64,000 bases of DNA from JASGMR01 sp963664675 (lineage in GTDB: Bacteria > Thermotogota > Thermotogae > Petrotogales > Kosmotogaceae): NCBI GenBank assembly GCA_963664675.2, contig CAXXLB010000009.1, positions 868,001-932,000 of the forward strand. Reading direction: 5' to 3'. A program made the translations under genes and the position numbers. Below the pieces are notes generated by a model, which was not told the origin of the DNA, searched no databases, and saw only the letters and a list, made by a program, of their open reading frames with translations. This document shows positions 1-9,900 of this stretch, piece by piece (position 1 is the stretch's first letter; each line of letters begins with the position of its first letter).

Positions 1-1953
1 ATAGTCATTACTACTCTTAATTTTTTCAAATCTTTCTTGTTTTGTTGCCATTCCGGCCAGATACCATAAGGGTTTTCCATATACAGGATATATCGAATTA
101 GAATCGATGAATTTATCCAATGCATTCTTGTAATATCCCGAAGCTCTGCCATCAAGAACATTTATCTGGTTCAATACATTATTCAATTCGTTATAAATTT
201 TCGTTATCTCACTCGTTCGCGCATTTTCAGCGACCTTAATGAATTCCAGTTCAGGTAAATTCGGATTTTCACTTCTCAAATTGCTCTCTCTAACAGCCAA
301 AAACGAACTTAAATCCTTCAAATAGCTGTAATTGCCTTCAAAATTTTCTAAATCTTCTATTCTTCCTTTGATAACCGATTCATCATTTTTAGCCAATTCG
401 CTTTCGACCTGAATATAATATGTTTGATTTATCTGACCCTGCCTGAAAAATCCCTCTCCTAGATATGCTATAGTTTTAGTATAGACTAAAATTCCACACA
501 GGATAAAAGCAGGAATATAAAAAACAAATCTTTTGTTTATAACTCTTTCTTTTTGACCGGGATTGAAATATGGTCCCATTGCAATGGCAAAAACAAAAAT
601 TGTCGCCATCTGATTGGGTTGCATGTGAAGTGGAAATTCGAACAACGTATGCAACGATATAGAAAAAATTGCAGCTCCAAGCGCCAAGTACATCGTAGCC
701 TTATCAAAATCTTTCAATTTAAACAAATTTTTTATGTATATCACTAACATTGAGACCATCAAAATACAGATGAATATAAAACCCAATATTCCCGTTTCAC
801 CAAGTCCCTGAATATAATCGTTATGGGTTCGTTTAAAGTTACTCCAAACTGCTGCATAATCAGGATTATCTGCCTGCACCTGCCCGGTATAAATAAGATG
901 GTAAAGTTGAAATGTTCCTATTCCCGTACCAAAAACAAGTCTCGCTCTATCTTCCTCATCGAGCAGCTGATATATGGAATTTTTCCACGCAGATATTCTG
1001 TTATCCCAGGAATTTGAAGAAGATACTAAATTTTCAAAACGGCTGTTTAAAACATCCACATTGATATTTGAAGAATCCCCTCCAATAAAAATAAAACCCA
1101 AAACCAATACGATCAAAAACGCTGAAATCAAAATAAAAACCAGATTCGATTTGTATCTAAAACTTTTCTTATCAATATTCTTCTTAAATTTGAAAAAATA
1201 AAAAACGTATAATAAAATAAATAAAATTATTCCCACAAATATCCCCGTCATGACCGTTCTGCTTCCCGCAACAAAAATTGCGGGAATCATAATCGGGAGA
1301 GACAAAACCATGAATATTTTTACAACTAAATAAAAAATCTTTGAATCGTTAAAAGCCCCTTTAAAAATATTTGGTGAAAGAATGAAATAAATAATAAGTG
1401 GTAATACCAATCCAATATAATCCGCAACAAAATTCGGATTCCCGATTGTTGACCTCATAGCGGTTCTGACTAATTTCGAGCCGGTTTCTCCTAAGAATAT
1501 GTCCCATCCAAAATAATAATTGAGTAAACCATTTATAGTGACAATCAACCCAGAAATAACAAAAAACAACATCACAACTTCAATTTTTGTCTTTGTGTTC
1601 AGTTTGTTAGACATCCAGACTGCTGTAAGTGCAAGAAACAGAATATAAAATGATAAATCTATCGAATAGGGCAAATATTGAGGATTATCCATAGATAATG
1701 GAATCAAGGAAAAAAAACAGGCTATGGCAAATCCAAAAAATGCCATATGAACTATCGAAAGTTTGAATTTCAGTTCTTCTTTGCTTAAAAATTTAAAAAT
1801 GAAAATAAGAGTAAAGCCAAACACGTAAACCATGTACTTGCCCGTGGATGGTTCATGAGTAAAACCCTTGACGACAAAAAGAGACACAACAAGAATTAAA
1901 ATACAAAATATAATCAATTGAATATCTATTTTTTCTCTCTTAATACCTGACAT
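1..1953 (-). CDS. O-antigen ligase/polymerase family membrane protein (partial, C-terminus off window)
   Basis: The reading frame is open from an ATG at 1953 (Shine-Dalgarno GGGAGGA seven bases upstream) to the window edge, giving at least 651 residues. The N-terminal two thirds is a run of hydrophobic helices. A large-loop motif, HNDYIQGLGETG at about residues 377-388, is the hallmark of the Wzy_C/O-antigen ligase family, which polymerises or ligates undecaprenyl-linked glycans at the outer face of the inner membrane. After residue about 430 the protein turns soluble and helical and looks like a TPR-type tail, as in long members of the family; this part is cut by the window. It lies 64 bases upstream of the surface lipoprotein genes on the same strand, consistent with an envelope role. 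Ligase and polymerase cannot be told apart by sequence alone. Confidence 0.8.
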   Translation of the reverse strand, partial: MSGIKREKIDIQLIIFCILILVVSLFVVKGFTHEPSTGKYMVYVFGFTLIFIFKFLSKEELKFKLSIVHMAFFGFAIACFFSLIPLSMDNPQYLPYSIDLSFYILFLALTAVWMSNKLNTKTKIEVVMLFFVISGLIVTINGLLNYYFGWDIFLGETGSKLVRTAMRSTIGNPNFVADYIGLVLPLIIYFILSPNIFKGAFNDSKIFYLVVKIFMVLSLPIMIPAIFVAGSRTVMTGIFVGIILFILLYVFYFFKFKKNIDKKSFRYKSNLVFILISAFLIVLVLGFIFIGGDSSNINVDVLNSRFENLVSSSNSWDNRISAWKNSIYQLLDEEDRARLVFGTGIGTFQLYHLIYTGQVQADNPDYAAVWSNFKRTHNDYIQGLGETGILGFIFICILMVSMLVIYIKNLFKLKDFDKATMYLALGAAIFSISLHTLFEFPLHMQPNQMATIFVFAIAMGPYFNPGQKERVINKRFVFYIPAFILCGILVYTKTIAYLGEGFFRQGQINQTYYIQVESELAKNDESVIKGRIEDLENFEGNYSYLKDLSSFLAVRESNLRSENPNLPELEFIKVAENARTSEITKIYNELNNVLNQINVLDGRASGYYKNALDKFIDSNSIYPVYGKPLWYLAGMATKQERFEKIKSSNDY

Positions 1954-2017
1954 AATAATCCTCCCAAAGTATATATTTTAGTGATTCAACAATAAACATT
2001 TATAACTTAATTACTGA

Positions 2018-4777
2018 TCATTCGTACAATTTTTCTAAAAACCCATCCCATAAACTGTCAATTGCAAATGATATTTTTTTATAATTTTCAACTTCTTCAT
2101 CGAATTGAGAACTATCACTGTACCATATACTCACTCCGGCAGAAGATTCATACTCACCGTTGCCGTTTCTATAATAAATTAAATCATCAAGTGCATCGAT
2201 TATCTCATCGGCTTCCGTCTCCAGATAACTTATATTGCCATAAATGTTCCTCATAAAATTATTTAAATCAATATTCTGTTTTGAATTATCATAAAATTGG
2301 GAGTTCTGCGCAGCACTTTCAACTGAATTTATCAATTCAGTTGAATCGGCCGTGATTACTTTCTGAGAAAAGTCATCTATTTTGCTTATCAGATCACTAT
2401 ATTCTTCCGATTCAACAACCGATATGACCGTATCAATATTTGAACTGCTTATGAAAGAATCGGCCATATCTATGCATAAAGCTTCCGGAGAAATATTCGA
2501 TTCACCGAATAAACCCATGATATCATCATAGGGAAATCCAAAACTTGGAACATAAGCAGCAGAAGATATTATATAATCAGAACAATTTTTCAACTCATAT
2601 CCGACCTCGACCATCTGCATCAAACATGCATCAAATGCTGCCACATCTATTTTCCCATAATTGACGTTATACCAATCTTCAAAATTACCAAGATCTTCCA
2701 TATCTAAAGCATCACTCGAAGAAATATCTTTACAGATATAACCATCAACGCTTTTAAGTGATTCAAAATATGTATCATATTCATACCAGCCATCACCATG
2801 ATCCCACAAGACGAGAAATTTCTTTTTGCCACCAAATCTATCAACACTCCAGGAAACAAAATCTTTTAAATTTTCAACATTACCTGTATTGAGCTCGCCA
2901 AGATTTTCATATGTCGAGACATCCCCGGGCATAATTTGATATCTCCTGGTACCCGAAAAATCAATGTTCTCATTTTCAAAATCAGGAGATCTTCTATCGT
3001 ACAATACCGTCAATTTCACATCATCATTAAATTCTGAAGAGCTCATTTCCAATATATCTTCCCAAGCAAAATTCTGTAAATTATTATCGGCTGCCATATA
3101 TATCATTATCAACCATTCATTCGGAGAAACCAATAAACTGTCGGTTAATTCCGCTCTATTCTCACCCGAATCCACGGCTTCTATCTTTATATGTTCCGTT
3201 AAAGTACTGACGGAACTTGGTGCAGTAAATTCATACCAGTAATAATCCCCGGTGTTGTTTGGAGTGACTTTCCGATCGAATTCGAAGAAGACCTGTTCAA
3301 TGTCATTCTCCTTATCCGTAATTGTAGCACCAATTGTAAATGTATCACCCGACAGAATTTTTTCGGGGATATGAACGTCTTCAATAGTGGGTGTAGAAGA
3401 TTTCAACAGAAAAATCACTGAGATATCCAGGTCCGAATCGACATACAGATTTATACTGTCATTGCTACTACTTACATCACCTATCCATTTGTTAAATTCC
3501 CAACCCGGGGACGCCTGAGCGGAAATATTCACATAATCATTATAATGATATTTATCCTTGTAAGGATCGACGACAACTTTTCCCTTCCCAAAAACATCGA
3601 TGCTTATCGAATACTCATCCTCTTCAAAAATACCCGTGAGGTTTAAATCTCCTTTTATTTTATACGACAGGGGATTTTCGCTACCGGTGGCATCGCCATC
3701 CCATGAGACAAAACTCCATCCCGCTTCAGGAATTGCCTGAAAATTCACGATGTCACCATAATAATAAAAATCCTTCTCCGGATCGATCGTTATTTCCCCT
3801 GAACCATCTACATTTACTGATAATTCATATTCTTCTTTTTCAAAATTTCCTTCAACGGTTTTATTTCCATTCATCCTTATCAAAACGGGGTTACTGTTAC
3901 CCGAAAGATCTCCCAACCACATCGAAAATACATTTCCCGGAATTCCAACCGCAAACAATTCAACAATTTCACCATATTCATATTCTTCTTTTTGGGGGTC
4001 AACTGATATCAGCCCGTCTCCGTTGGAATACAATGTTAAATAATACTTTTCTTCACTGAAAATGGCGGTCATTGATTTATCTGAATTCATTTCTATTGTT
4101 AAATGGTTATCATTTCCAGTCGCATCACCGGTCCAATTCGAAAAATTCCATCCATCAGATGCCCGAGCTGTCAATTTCACTTCCTCATTCAAATCATAAT
4201 ACTCTTTCTCCGGTTCAATGATAATTGATCCCCGACCCTCCGAAACAATATCGAGTTCAAATTTATTCTGAACAAATTCGGCATTCACATTCTTATCTGA
4301 ATCCACTGTTATCTCTTCAATGGAATCATTCGAGTTCAAATCACCCGTCCATTTTAAAAATTCCCATTTTTCCTTCGGTTGAGCGATAAGTGCTACCCTC
4401 TCTCCATATTCATAAAGATCTTTTTCGGGTACTTCTTTTACCTCGCCCTCTCCAAAAATATTTATATCGATCGAGTATTCTTTTTTTAAAAAATTTGCCG
4501 TTATCTCAGTATCCTCAACAATTTCAATATTCAAGGGGTTTTCCGTACTCATAATGTCACCGCTCCAGTTGTTAAATTCCCATCCCTCGCTGGCGTCTGC
4601 GGTCAGATTTACACTGGAATGCTTTGAAATATTTTCGATATATGATTCATCCGACCCATCTATCAAAACAGTTCCTTCACCATTTATATCTACCGTGAGT
4701 GAGAAAAACCATTTATAAGTACACCCGGATAAAATTATCAGGATAATAAATAACAGAATCGAAATATTTTTCTTCAT
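2018..4777 (-). CDS. Lipoprotein with six InlB-type repeats and a C-terminal clostripain (C11) protease domain
   Basis: 919 residues. The N-terminus is a type II signal peptide with lipobox ILSGC (Cys19), so the mature protein should be lipid-anchored. Residues about 20-460 hold six repeats of about 70 residues with GEGxV and WxFxxWxGD signatures, typical of divergent InlB B-repeat (Flg_new_2) domains. A short Ig-like linker follows (about 465-550). The last 360 residues match peptidase family C11: the catalytic His lies in WDHGDGW (His660) and the Cys in FDACLM (Cys718). Clostripain-like enzymes cut after basic residues and often self-process; whether this one does is not visible. The N-terminal half is a close sister of the neighbouring repeat lipoprotein. 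An intrinsic terminator runs directly into its ribosome binding site. Confidence 0.85.
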   Translation of the reverse strand: MKKNISILLFIILIILSGCTYKWFFSLTVDINGEGTVLIDGSDESYIENISKHSSVNLTADASEGWEFNNWSGDIMSTENPLNIEIVEDTEITANFLKKEYSIDINIFGEGEVKEVPEKDLYEYGERVALIAQPKEKWEFLKWTGDLNSNDSIEEITVDSDKNVNAEFVQNKFELDIVSEGRGSIIIEPEKEYYDLNEEVKLTARASDGWNFSNWTGDATGNDNHLTIEMNSDKSMTAIFSEEKYYLTLYSNGDGLISVDPQKEEYEYGEIVELFAVGIPGNVFSMWLGDLSGNSNPVLIRMNGNKTVEGNFEKEEYELSVNVDGSGEITIDPEKDFYYYGDIVNFQAIPEAGWSFVSWDGDATGSENPLSYKIKGDLNLTGIFEEDEYSISIDVFGKGKVVVDPYKDKYHYNDYVNISAQASPGWEFNKWIGDVSSSNDSINLYVDSDLDISVIFLLKSSTPTIEDVHIPEKILSGDTFTIGATITDKENDIEQVFFEFDRKVTPNNTGDYYWYEFTAPSSVSTLTEHIKIEAVDSGENRAELTDSLLVSPNEWLIMIYMAADNNLQNFAWEDILEMSSSEFNDDVKLTVLYDRRSPDFENENIDFSGTRRYQIMPGDVSTYENLGELNTGNVENLKDFVSWSVDRFGGKKKFLVLWDHGDGWYEYDTYFESLKSVDGYICKDISSSDALDMEDLGNFEDWYNVNYGKIDVAAFDACLMQMVEVGYELKNCSDYIISSAAYVPSFGFPYDDIMGLFGESNISPEALCIDMADSFISSSNIDTVISVVESEEYSDLISKIDDFSQKVITADSTELINSVESAAQNSQFYDNSKQNIDLNNFMRNIYGNISYLETEADEIIDALDDLIYYRNGNGEYESSAGVSIWYSDSSQFDEEVENYKKISFAIDSLWDGFLEKLYE
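3405..4720 (-). repeat. Six InlB-type protein repeats in the C11 lipoprotein
   Basis: Six degenerate coding repeats of about 210 bases. Each encodes a beta strand ending in G-x-G, then YxYG(D/E)xV, then WxFxxWxGD. They resemble the seven repeats of the neighbouring lipoprotein gene and are a likely substrate for recombination between the two genes. Confidence 0.75.
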
Positions 4778-4786
4778 AATACCTCC

Positions 4787-4815
4787 AAAAAAAGGGGATA
4801 GATCGTTCTATCCCC
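4787..4815 (-). terminator. Intrinsic terminator upstream of the C11 gene RBS
   Basis: Perfect nine-base stem GGGGATAGA/TCTATCCCC with a short loop. On the minus strand it is followed by seven T residues that run straight into the TGGAGG ribosome binding site of the C11 lipoprotein gene. It ends the transcript of the upstream repeat lipoprotein and leaves no room for a promoter in between. Confidence 0.8.
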
Positions 4816-4844
4816 ATTATATAACAAATCTTATTTATGTTCAG

Positions 4845-6869
4845 TTATTTATTATGTATTGTCATATTGTAATTTATTGGATAATGTTCCTTTGCCCATC
4901 CACATATACCATCAATCATAACGACAGACTTGTAACCCCAGCTGTTCAGTTTGTTATTTTCTTTAGAACCTTCACCCCTGTTCCCATAGACGACAAACCT
5001 GCATTTTTCGGGATCGGGAAACAATTCCTGAACCTGTTCCAAGTCATATGAATCATCCCCTGTAAACGCTATCCATACCGCATTTCTGATATGCGATACA
5101 AGAACATCTTCTTCAGATCTATAATCAATGAAATAAATTCCTGCCTCCGTATCCTCATAAAAAGATTCATAGGCAGCTTTCACATCAATGAATTTGCTCG
5201 TGTTCCACTGAGCGTCGAAGAGTTCGAGATTAGATTGATATTCATCATATGTTGAAAATTCTGCAGTGACATTCCAATCATAGTAAGAAAAGAACAAACT
5301 TCTCTCCGCGAATCTTCCTCCTATTGTTTTAACAGGTTCGGTTGCTACAGTCGCTTCCCAAGTATTGAAAACCCATCCGTCTTCTGGGGTGGCAAATAAT
5401 TTCCCCCTGTCATTAAAATAATAATATTCCTTCGGGTCTTCGACTTCAACAGAACCCTCTCCACGGATTTCGATACTCAAGATCATTGCATTGTCAGGCT
5501 TGAAAAAACATTCGATTCGAAGATCCTCTTCGACTGTAAAATTCAACTCACTTTTATAATATTCCACGCCGTTGATTACCCACTTTACGAATTCGTTGCC
5601 TTCGGACGCGATTGCAGTCAAACTTATCTCATCACCTTCAAGATAGTTATCCTTCATAGGACTCAAAGAAACGCTTCCTTCTCCATTTATAATGAGCTCA
5701 TAGCTGAATGTTTCCAGAAAAACCGCCCCAATGTTCATATCGGAATCAACAACGATCTGTCTGGGGTTTTCTTCTCCACCGAAACCTCCATACCATTCGG
5801 AAAAAATCCAGCCATCTTCAGATATCGCTGTGATTTCAACAACATCGCCGTATGAATAATATTCCTTTTCGGGGTTCATATTTACGGTACCTTCACCTGT
5901 GATTTCCTGGTTTATATAATATTTATTCTGAATGAAATTGGCAGAATAATTTTTTGTAGCATCAACTGTCACGGTTATTTCAGTCTGGGTACTGTTTATA
6001 TCTCCTCCCCAGCTTTCGAAAGTCCATCCGGCATCAGGAACAGCAGTGATTCGAACTTCCTCATTTTCATAATAAGAGTTTTTATCGGGCTGTTTTTCAA
6101 CACTTCCATTTCCAAATATTTCTATATTGACGGGAAATTCATTTTTTATAAACAGGGCATTCAAGGCGATATCTTCCTCTATCTGTAACAGTAAAGGATT
6201 ATCATCACTTTCTATGTATCCGCTCCATCCTTCAAAAGTCCAGCCATCTTCCGGCGATGCAGCAAAGGACACTAAATCTCCATAATCATAGAGTTCTTTA
6301 TCCGGTATGATTTCAACATCACCTTCACCTTCAATTTCGACAGAAACACTGAACTGTTTTTCTTCAAAAGTGGCCGTTATATTCATATTTTTATCTATAT
6401 TAAAAGTTACATTTTTTTCACTTGAAGTAATATCGCCACTCCAGCCATGAAATTTCCAATTCTCATCAGGAAAAGCTTTCAGAGCGATTTCTTCGCCATA
6501 TTCGTATTCATCCTTTTCAGGAGAAATCTCTATCTTCCCATTGCCAACTATCGTGGTAACAACGGAAAAAGAATCCCTCTCAAAATTCGCCGTCAAATTA
6601 ACGTCATATTGTATTTTAAAATTCAAGGGATTGTCACCGGATGAAATATCACCTGTCCAATCTACAAACTTCCAGCCCGGCGAAGCCTCGGCTGTTAAAA
6701 TCAAATCGGTATATTTTTCATATTTATCCTTCTCAGAATTTTTCTCTCCCTGTACATTCACCGTACCTTCTCCCGATACATCCACATTCAGACTGTAAAA
6801 CCATTTATAGTAGCAACCTGTTAAAACCAAAACAAATATCATCAATAGAATGACTAAAAATCTCTTCAC
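4845..6869 (-). CDS. Lipoprotein with seven InlB-type repeats and a C-terminal rhodanese-like domain lacking the catalytic Cys
   Basis: 674 residues from a GTG at 6869 placed nine bases after GGAGAG. An upstream in-frame extension is possible but has no good ribosome site. The lipobox is VLTGC (Cys19). Seven InlB-type repeats fill residues about 20-535. The last 120 residues are a rhodanese fold: FIDYRSEEDVLVSHIRNAVW matches the DVR...gHI.gA motif, and a GYKSV...CGW motif is near the end. The active-site loop, normally C-x-x-G-x-R-S, reads VYGNRGEGS, so the catalytic Cys is missing and sulfur transfer is unlikely. It may bind a ligand or partner instead. The start YKWFYSL is nearly identical to the YKWFFSL of the C11 lipoprotein, which shows a common origin. 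Confidence 0.78.
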   Translation of the reverse strand: MKRFLVILLMIFVLVLTGCYYKWFYSLNVDVSGEGTVNVQGEKNSEKDKYEKYTDLILTAEASPGWKFVDWTGDISSGDNPLNFKIQYDVNLTANFERDSFSVVTTIVGNGKIEISPEKDEYEYGEEIALKAFPDENWKFHGWSGDITSSEKNVTFNIDKNMNITATFEEKQFSVSVEIEGEGDVEIIPDKELYDYGDLVSFAASPEDGWTFEGWSGYIESDDNPLLLQIEEDIALNALFIKNEFPVNIEIFGNGSVEKQPDKNSYYENEEVRITAVPDAGWTFESWGGDINSTQTEITVTVDATKNYSANFIQNKYYINQEITGEGTVNMNPEKEYYSYGDVVEITAISEDGWIFSEWYGGFGGEENPRQIVVDSDMNIGAVFLETFSYELIINGEGSVSLSPMKDNYLEGDEISLTAIASEGNEFVKWVINGVEYYKSELNFTVEEDLRIECFFKPDNAMILSIEIRGEGSVEVEDPKEYYYFNDRGKLFATPEDGWVFNTWEATVATEPVKTIGGRFAERSLFFSYYDWNVTAEFSTYDEYQSNLELFDAQWNTSKFIDVKAAYESFYEDTEAGIYFIDYRSEEDVLVSHIRNAVWIAFTGDDSYDLEQVQELFPDPEKCRFVVYGNRGEGSKENNKLNSWGYKSVVMIDGICGWAKEHYPINYNMTIHNK
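5255..6812 (-). repeat. Seven InlB-type protein repeats in the rhodanese-like lipoprotein
   Basis: Seven degenerate coding repeats of about 215 bases with the same (G/N)GxV and WxFxxWxG signatures as the downstream C11 lipoprotein. The sixth and seventh copies are the most diverged. Confidence 0.72.
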
Positions 6870-6890
6870 GTTTATCAACTCTCCGTTATA

Positions 6891-6918
6891 AAAATTAAAA
6901 GATCCCATTTCTGGGATC
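6891..6918 (-). terminator. Intrinsic terminator after the Ig-like lipoprotein gene
   Basis: Stem GATCCCA/TGGGATC with a four-base loop, followed on the minus strand by TTTTAATTTT. The next ribosome binding site (GGAGAG) starts about ten bases later. A second hairpin lies just before it (6929-6951). Confidence 0.75.
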
Positions 6919-6928
6919 TTTATAAACT

Positions 6929-6951
6929 CCCCCGTATTTTAGAATACGGGG
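6929..6951 (-). terminator. GC-rich hairpin directly after the Ig-like lipoprotein stop
   Basis: Perfect stem CCCCGTATT/AATACGGGG with a four-base loop, 26 bases after the stop codon and without a T tract of its own. With the T-tailed hairpin that follows, it makes a double 3' end; it may stabilise the mRNA. Confidence 0.55.
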
Positions 6952-6976
6952 AAGCACCTTATATATTATCTAATAA

Positions 6977-9900
6977 TTATGGTAAATTATACAGTACAGT
7001 TGCACTTTCTGTTTCATGGCAACATGGCTGTGCATCAAATGCCGTTGCGGTTGCAACAATGGAAGCCCAAACCGGAATTTCAACCGTCGCGCAAGCCGTA
7101 GGATCAAGATATATTTCCTTCTCTATATCTCCCCCGTCAACAGAATAATCTATTGTCATGTTTGAAAAATCTGTATCTGTGGCATTCCAGCAGAACTGTA
7201 ACACGGTTGCTCCCGGTGTACTGATATTGAAGGAATTGATAACAGGAGCTGCATTATCTACATAGCCATCTGTAAATGTTTCCGTAGCGGTATTGCCTAA
7301 CAAATCCCAAGCAACGACCTGAGCTGTTAAAGTAGCACCATCAACAGTTCCAAAATTCCAGAGTGTTTTGAATGTTACTGCACCACCACAACCACATTCG
7401 GCCCAAATTTCATCTTCAGTCAACGTTCCGATATTGGTTGTTACATTACCGACGTGATATGGTGTGGAACAGAGTTCATTACATACAAGATTAGGATCCG
7501 TAACCGTTACAACCAGCGTAGCGGAAGTGGATTCACAGGTATCAACATCACCATCGAGTTCTATCGTTATTACAGGAGCAGTGTTATCAACATAAGCCGA
7601 AAGAGTCGCAGCAACAATTTCCTGGATACAGTTGCCACAATTATCTATACCGGTAACTGTCGCATAAACTTCCTTATCCGTGACTCCGGTAAGATCCCAA
7701 ATAATTGTACCCGTAGTCGATGGGTATGTCTCGCCATCGAATAAAGCAACTAGTTCTGAAAGATCTCCATCACTTACATCAACTTCAACACTATCTGCAC
7801 CTTCAATAGCCCATTCAATAGTTACTTCAGTTGCAGTAACCGCAACCTTATCACCACAATAACTTACATTCTCACCAGTTATCGTGGCTTCACCTTCCGG
7901 CATAACGTTATCGATTGTGAATGTTTTGGACCATACAGCCGAAAGATCGAGATCGCAACAGTACATCTGGGGATCTTCACAGCAGATATTATCTACTGTA
8001 GCGGTAAGTGTGACATCCTCACAATTCAGATCAGGTAACTGCCATTGATATGTCTGAATGAACACGTTCGGATTCATTGTTCCAGTATTGAAAGGTGTTA
8101 CCGTACCTGCACTCGTTGTTATTGTGCCAGGGATTGTTGATTCATAAAAGTAAGAACCATCCGTAGCCGTGACTGTGAAGAATATATCGGTAGCGCCACA
8201 TGTTGGATCTGTTACATCAACACTGAGTTCAGGTCTTACGTTATCTATCTGTACACTACTCGGTATTGCAGGAATTTCATATCCCTCTTCCCAGCATGAG
8301 TCTTTGTACATAAGAGTGGCTGTGAAAGTTTCACAATCCAGCTTAGGAGTACAGAAGTAAAGGAATCCTTCCAACCATGTGTAGTCAGGCTCAACTTCTA
8401 TATCCATATCTAATAATGCATCAACGACCTCGGAAACTGCACGTCCAAACAAGCTTGGATAACCTACGTAATCAACGTATACATTATCTGCAAATGGTGA
8501 TTCGTAATTAGCAATATTTCTTTCCAGGAGCTCAAGAACAGGATATTCGTATTCGCCCTCTACTGCAGGTACATCCACTCCACATGGAACATACGGGTAA
8601 TTCGTCACAATCCATACGTTTTCAGGATTGATACAGCCTAATGAATCTATCATAGGACCGATTTCCCATGCAATTTCGAACCTCTGAGTACCACAGTTGT
8701 CTTCGAGACCAAGAGGTAAATCAATTAATGATGGGCAATATACACTAATCCATGCATCCCATTCAGCATTGTGAATTATCGTATCATTTTCCAGATACTC
8801 TACATCAAAATTATTATCGTTGAGAAGCGCTTCCAACAAGGACGCAACATCTTCCAATGTTATATTGGCAAACATATCGGCGTATTCTTCGATCAAATCT
8901 TCATTTTTCTCTACATATTCTTTAATCATATTGTAGAGAGTAATATAATCAATTATGCTTTCTGGATCGGTACCGCCAAATATAACGGGTAATAACAACT
9001 CTACTATATCTTCAACGAATTCTATCGTTCCAGGAACGATCGCTTCTATTTCTTCGAATATTCCGCAATTCTCAAAATCCTCACATGCGTAATCTTTGAA
9101 AGCACATGAATCTCCTGCAACTATTATTGCCTTGAGAGTTTCGCACTTCATAGCACCGCTGAAATTCCAAACGACTTCGTCGGCATCAACAGAAGCATAT
9201 GTTGATTTGTATAAAGTACCGTACAACGGAGAATAATAACCAATCATATCGAATGGGAATGAGATTACTTCTTCAACGATACCTGCACCATAATCTTCAA
9301 GGAAACCTTCATTTATCCATATGTAAACGGTAGCTGTAGAACATTCCTCAGATACACACCACAAAAGGGTTGTTGTTGAAGAATCACATTCGTCTACAAT
9401 TCCCGTTTCAAATACTTCGATGCTTGGAGGAATGTTATCTATTTCGGCTTCAATGGCTTCAACAGTCTCATTTCCACATGCATCTGTAACGGTCATAGTT
9501 GCACTTATAGTGCCACATATTTCAGGGAAGCTCCATAGCATCTGATCATCAACATTTGTAGCATCAATAGTAACAGATGTCTGGCCTTCAACACCGTTTA
9601 AGTAACCATCTGAAACTTCCAGTTCTATAGTTCCAACGTTTTCTTCAATTATGAACCACTGCAACATGGAATCTTCACTGTAACATGGAATTATACAATC
9701 GTAGCTGTCACCACAGGCCTGTCCGAAGTATACTATCGGTGCTTCAACATCAATATGGAAATCGAAGGAATCGCTTCCGGTGTTACATACGATATCTTCC
9801 GCACTTACTCCAAGCACTACATCGCCTTCACCAGCAGCTAAAACAGCAGCCTTGTCGATAACCAATGTAGCTTCAATAGTATAACCATAAGGAACTACAC

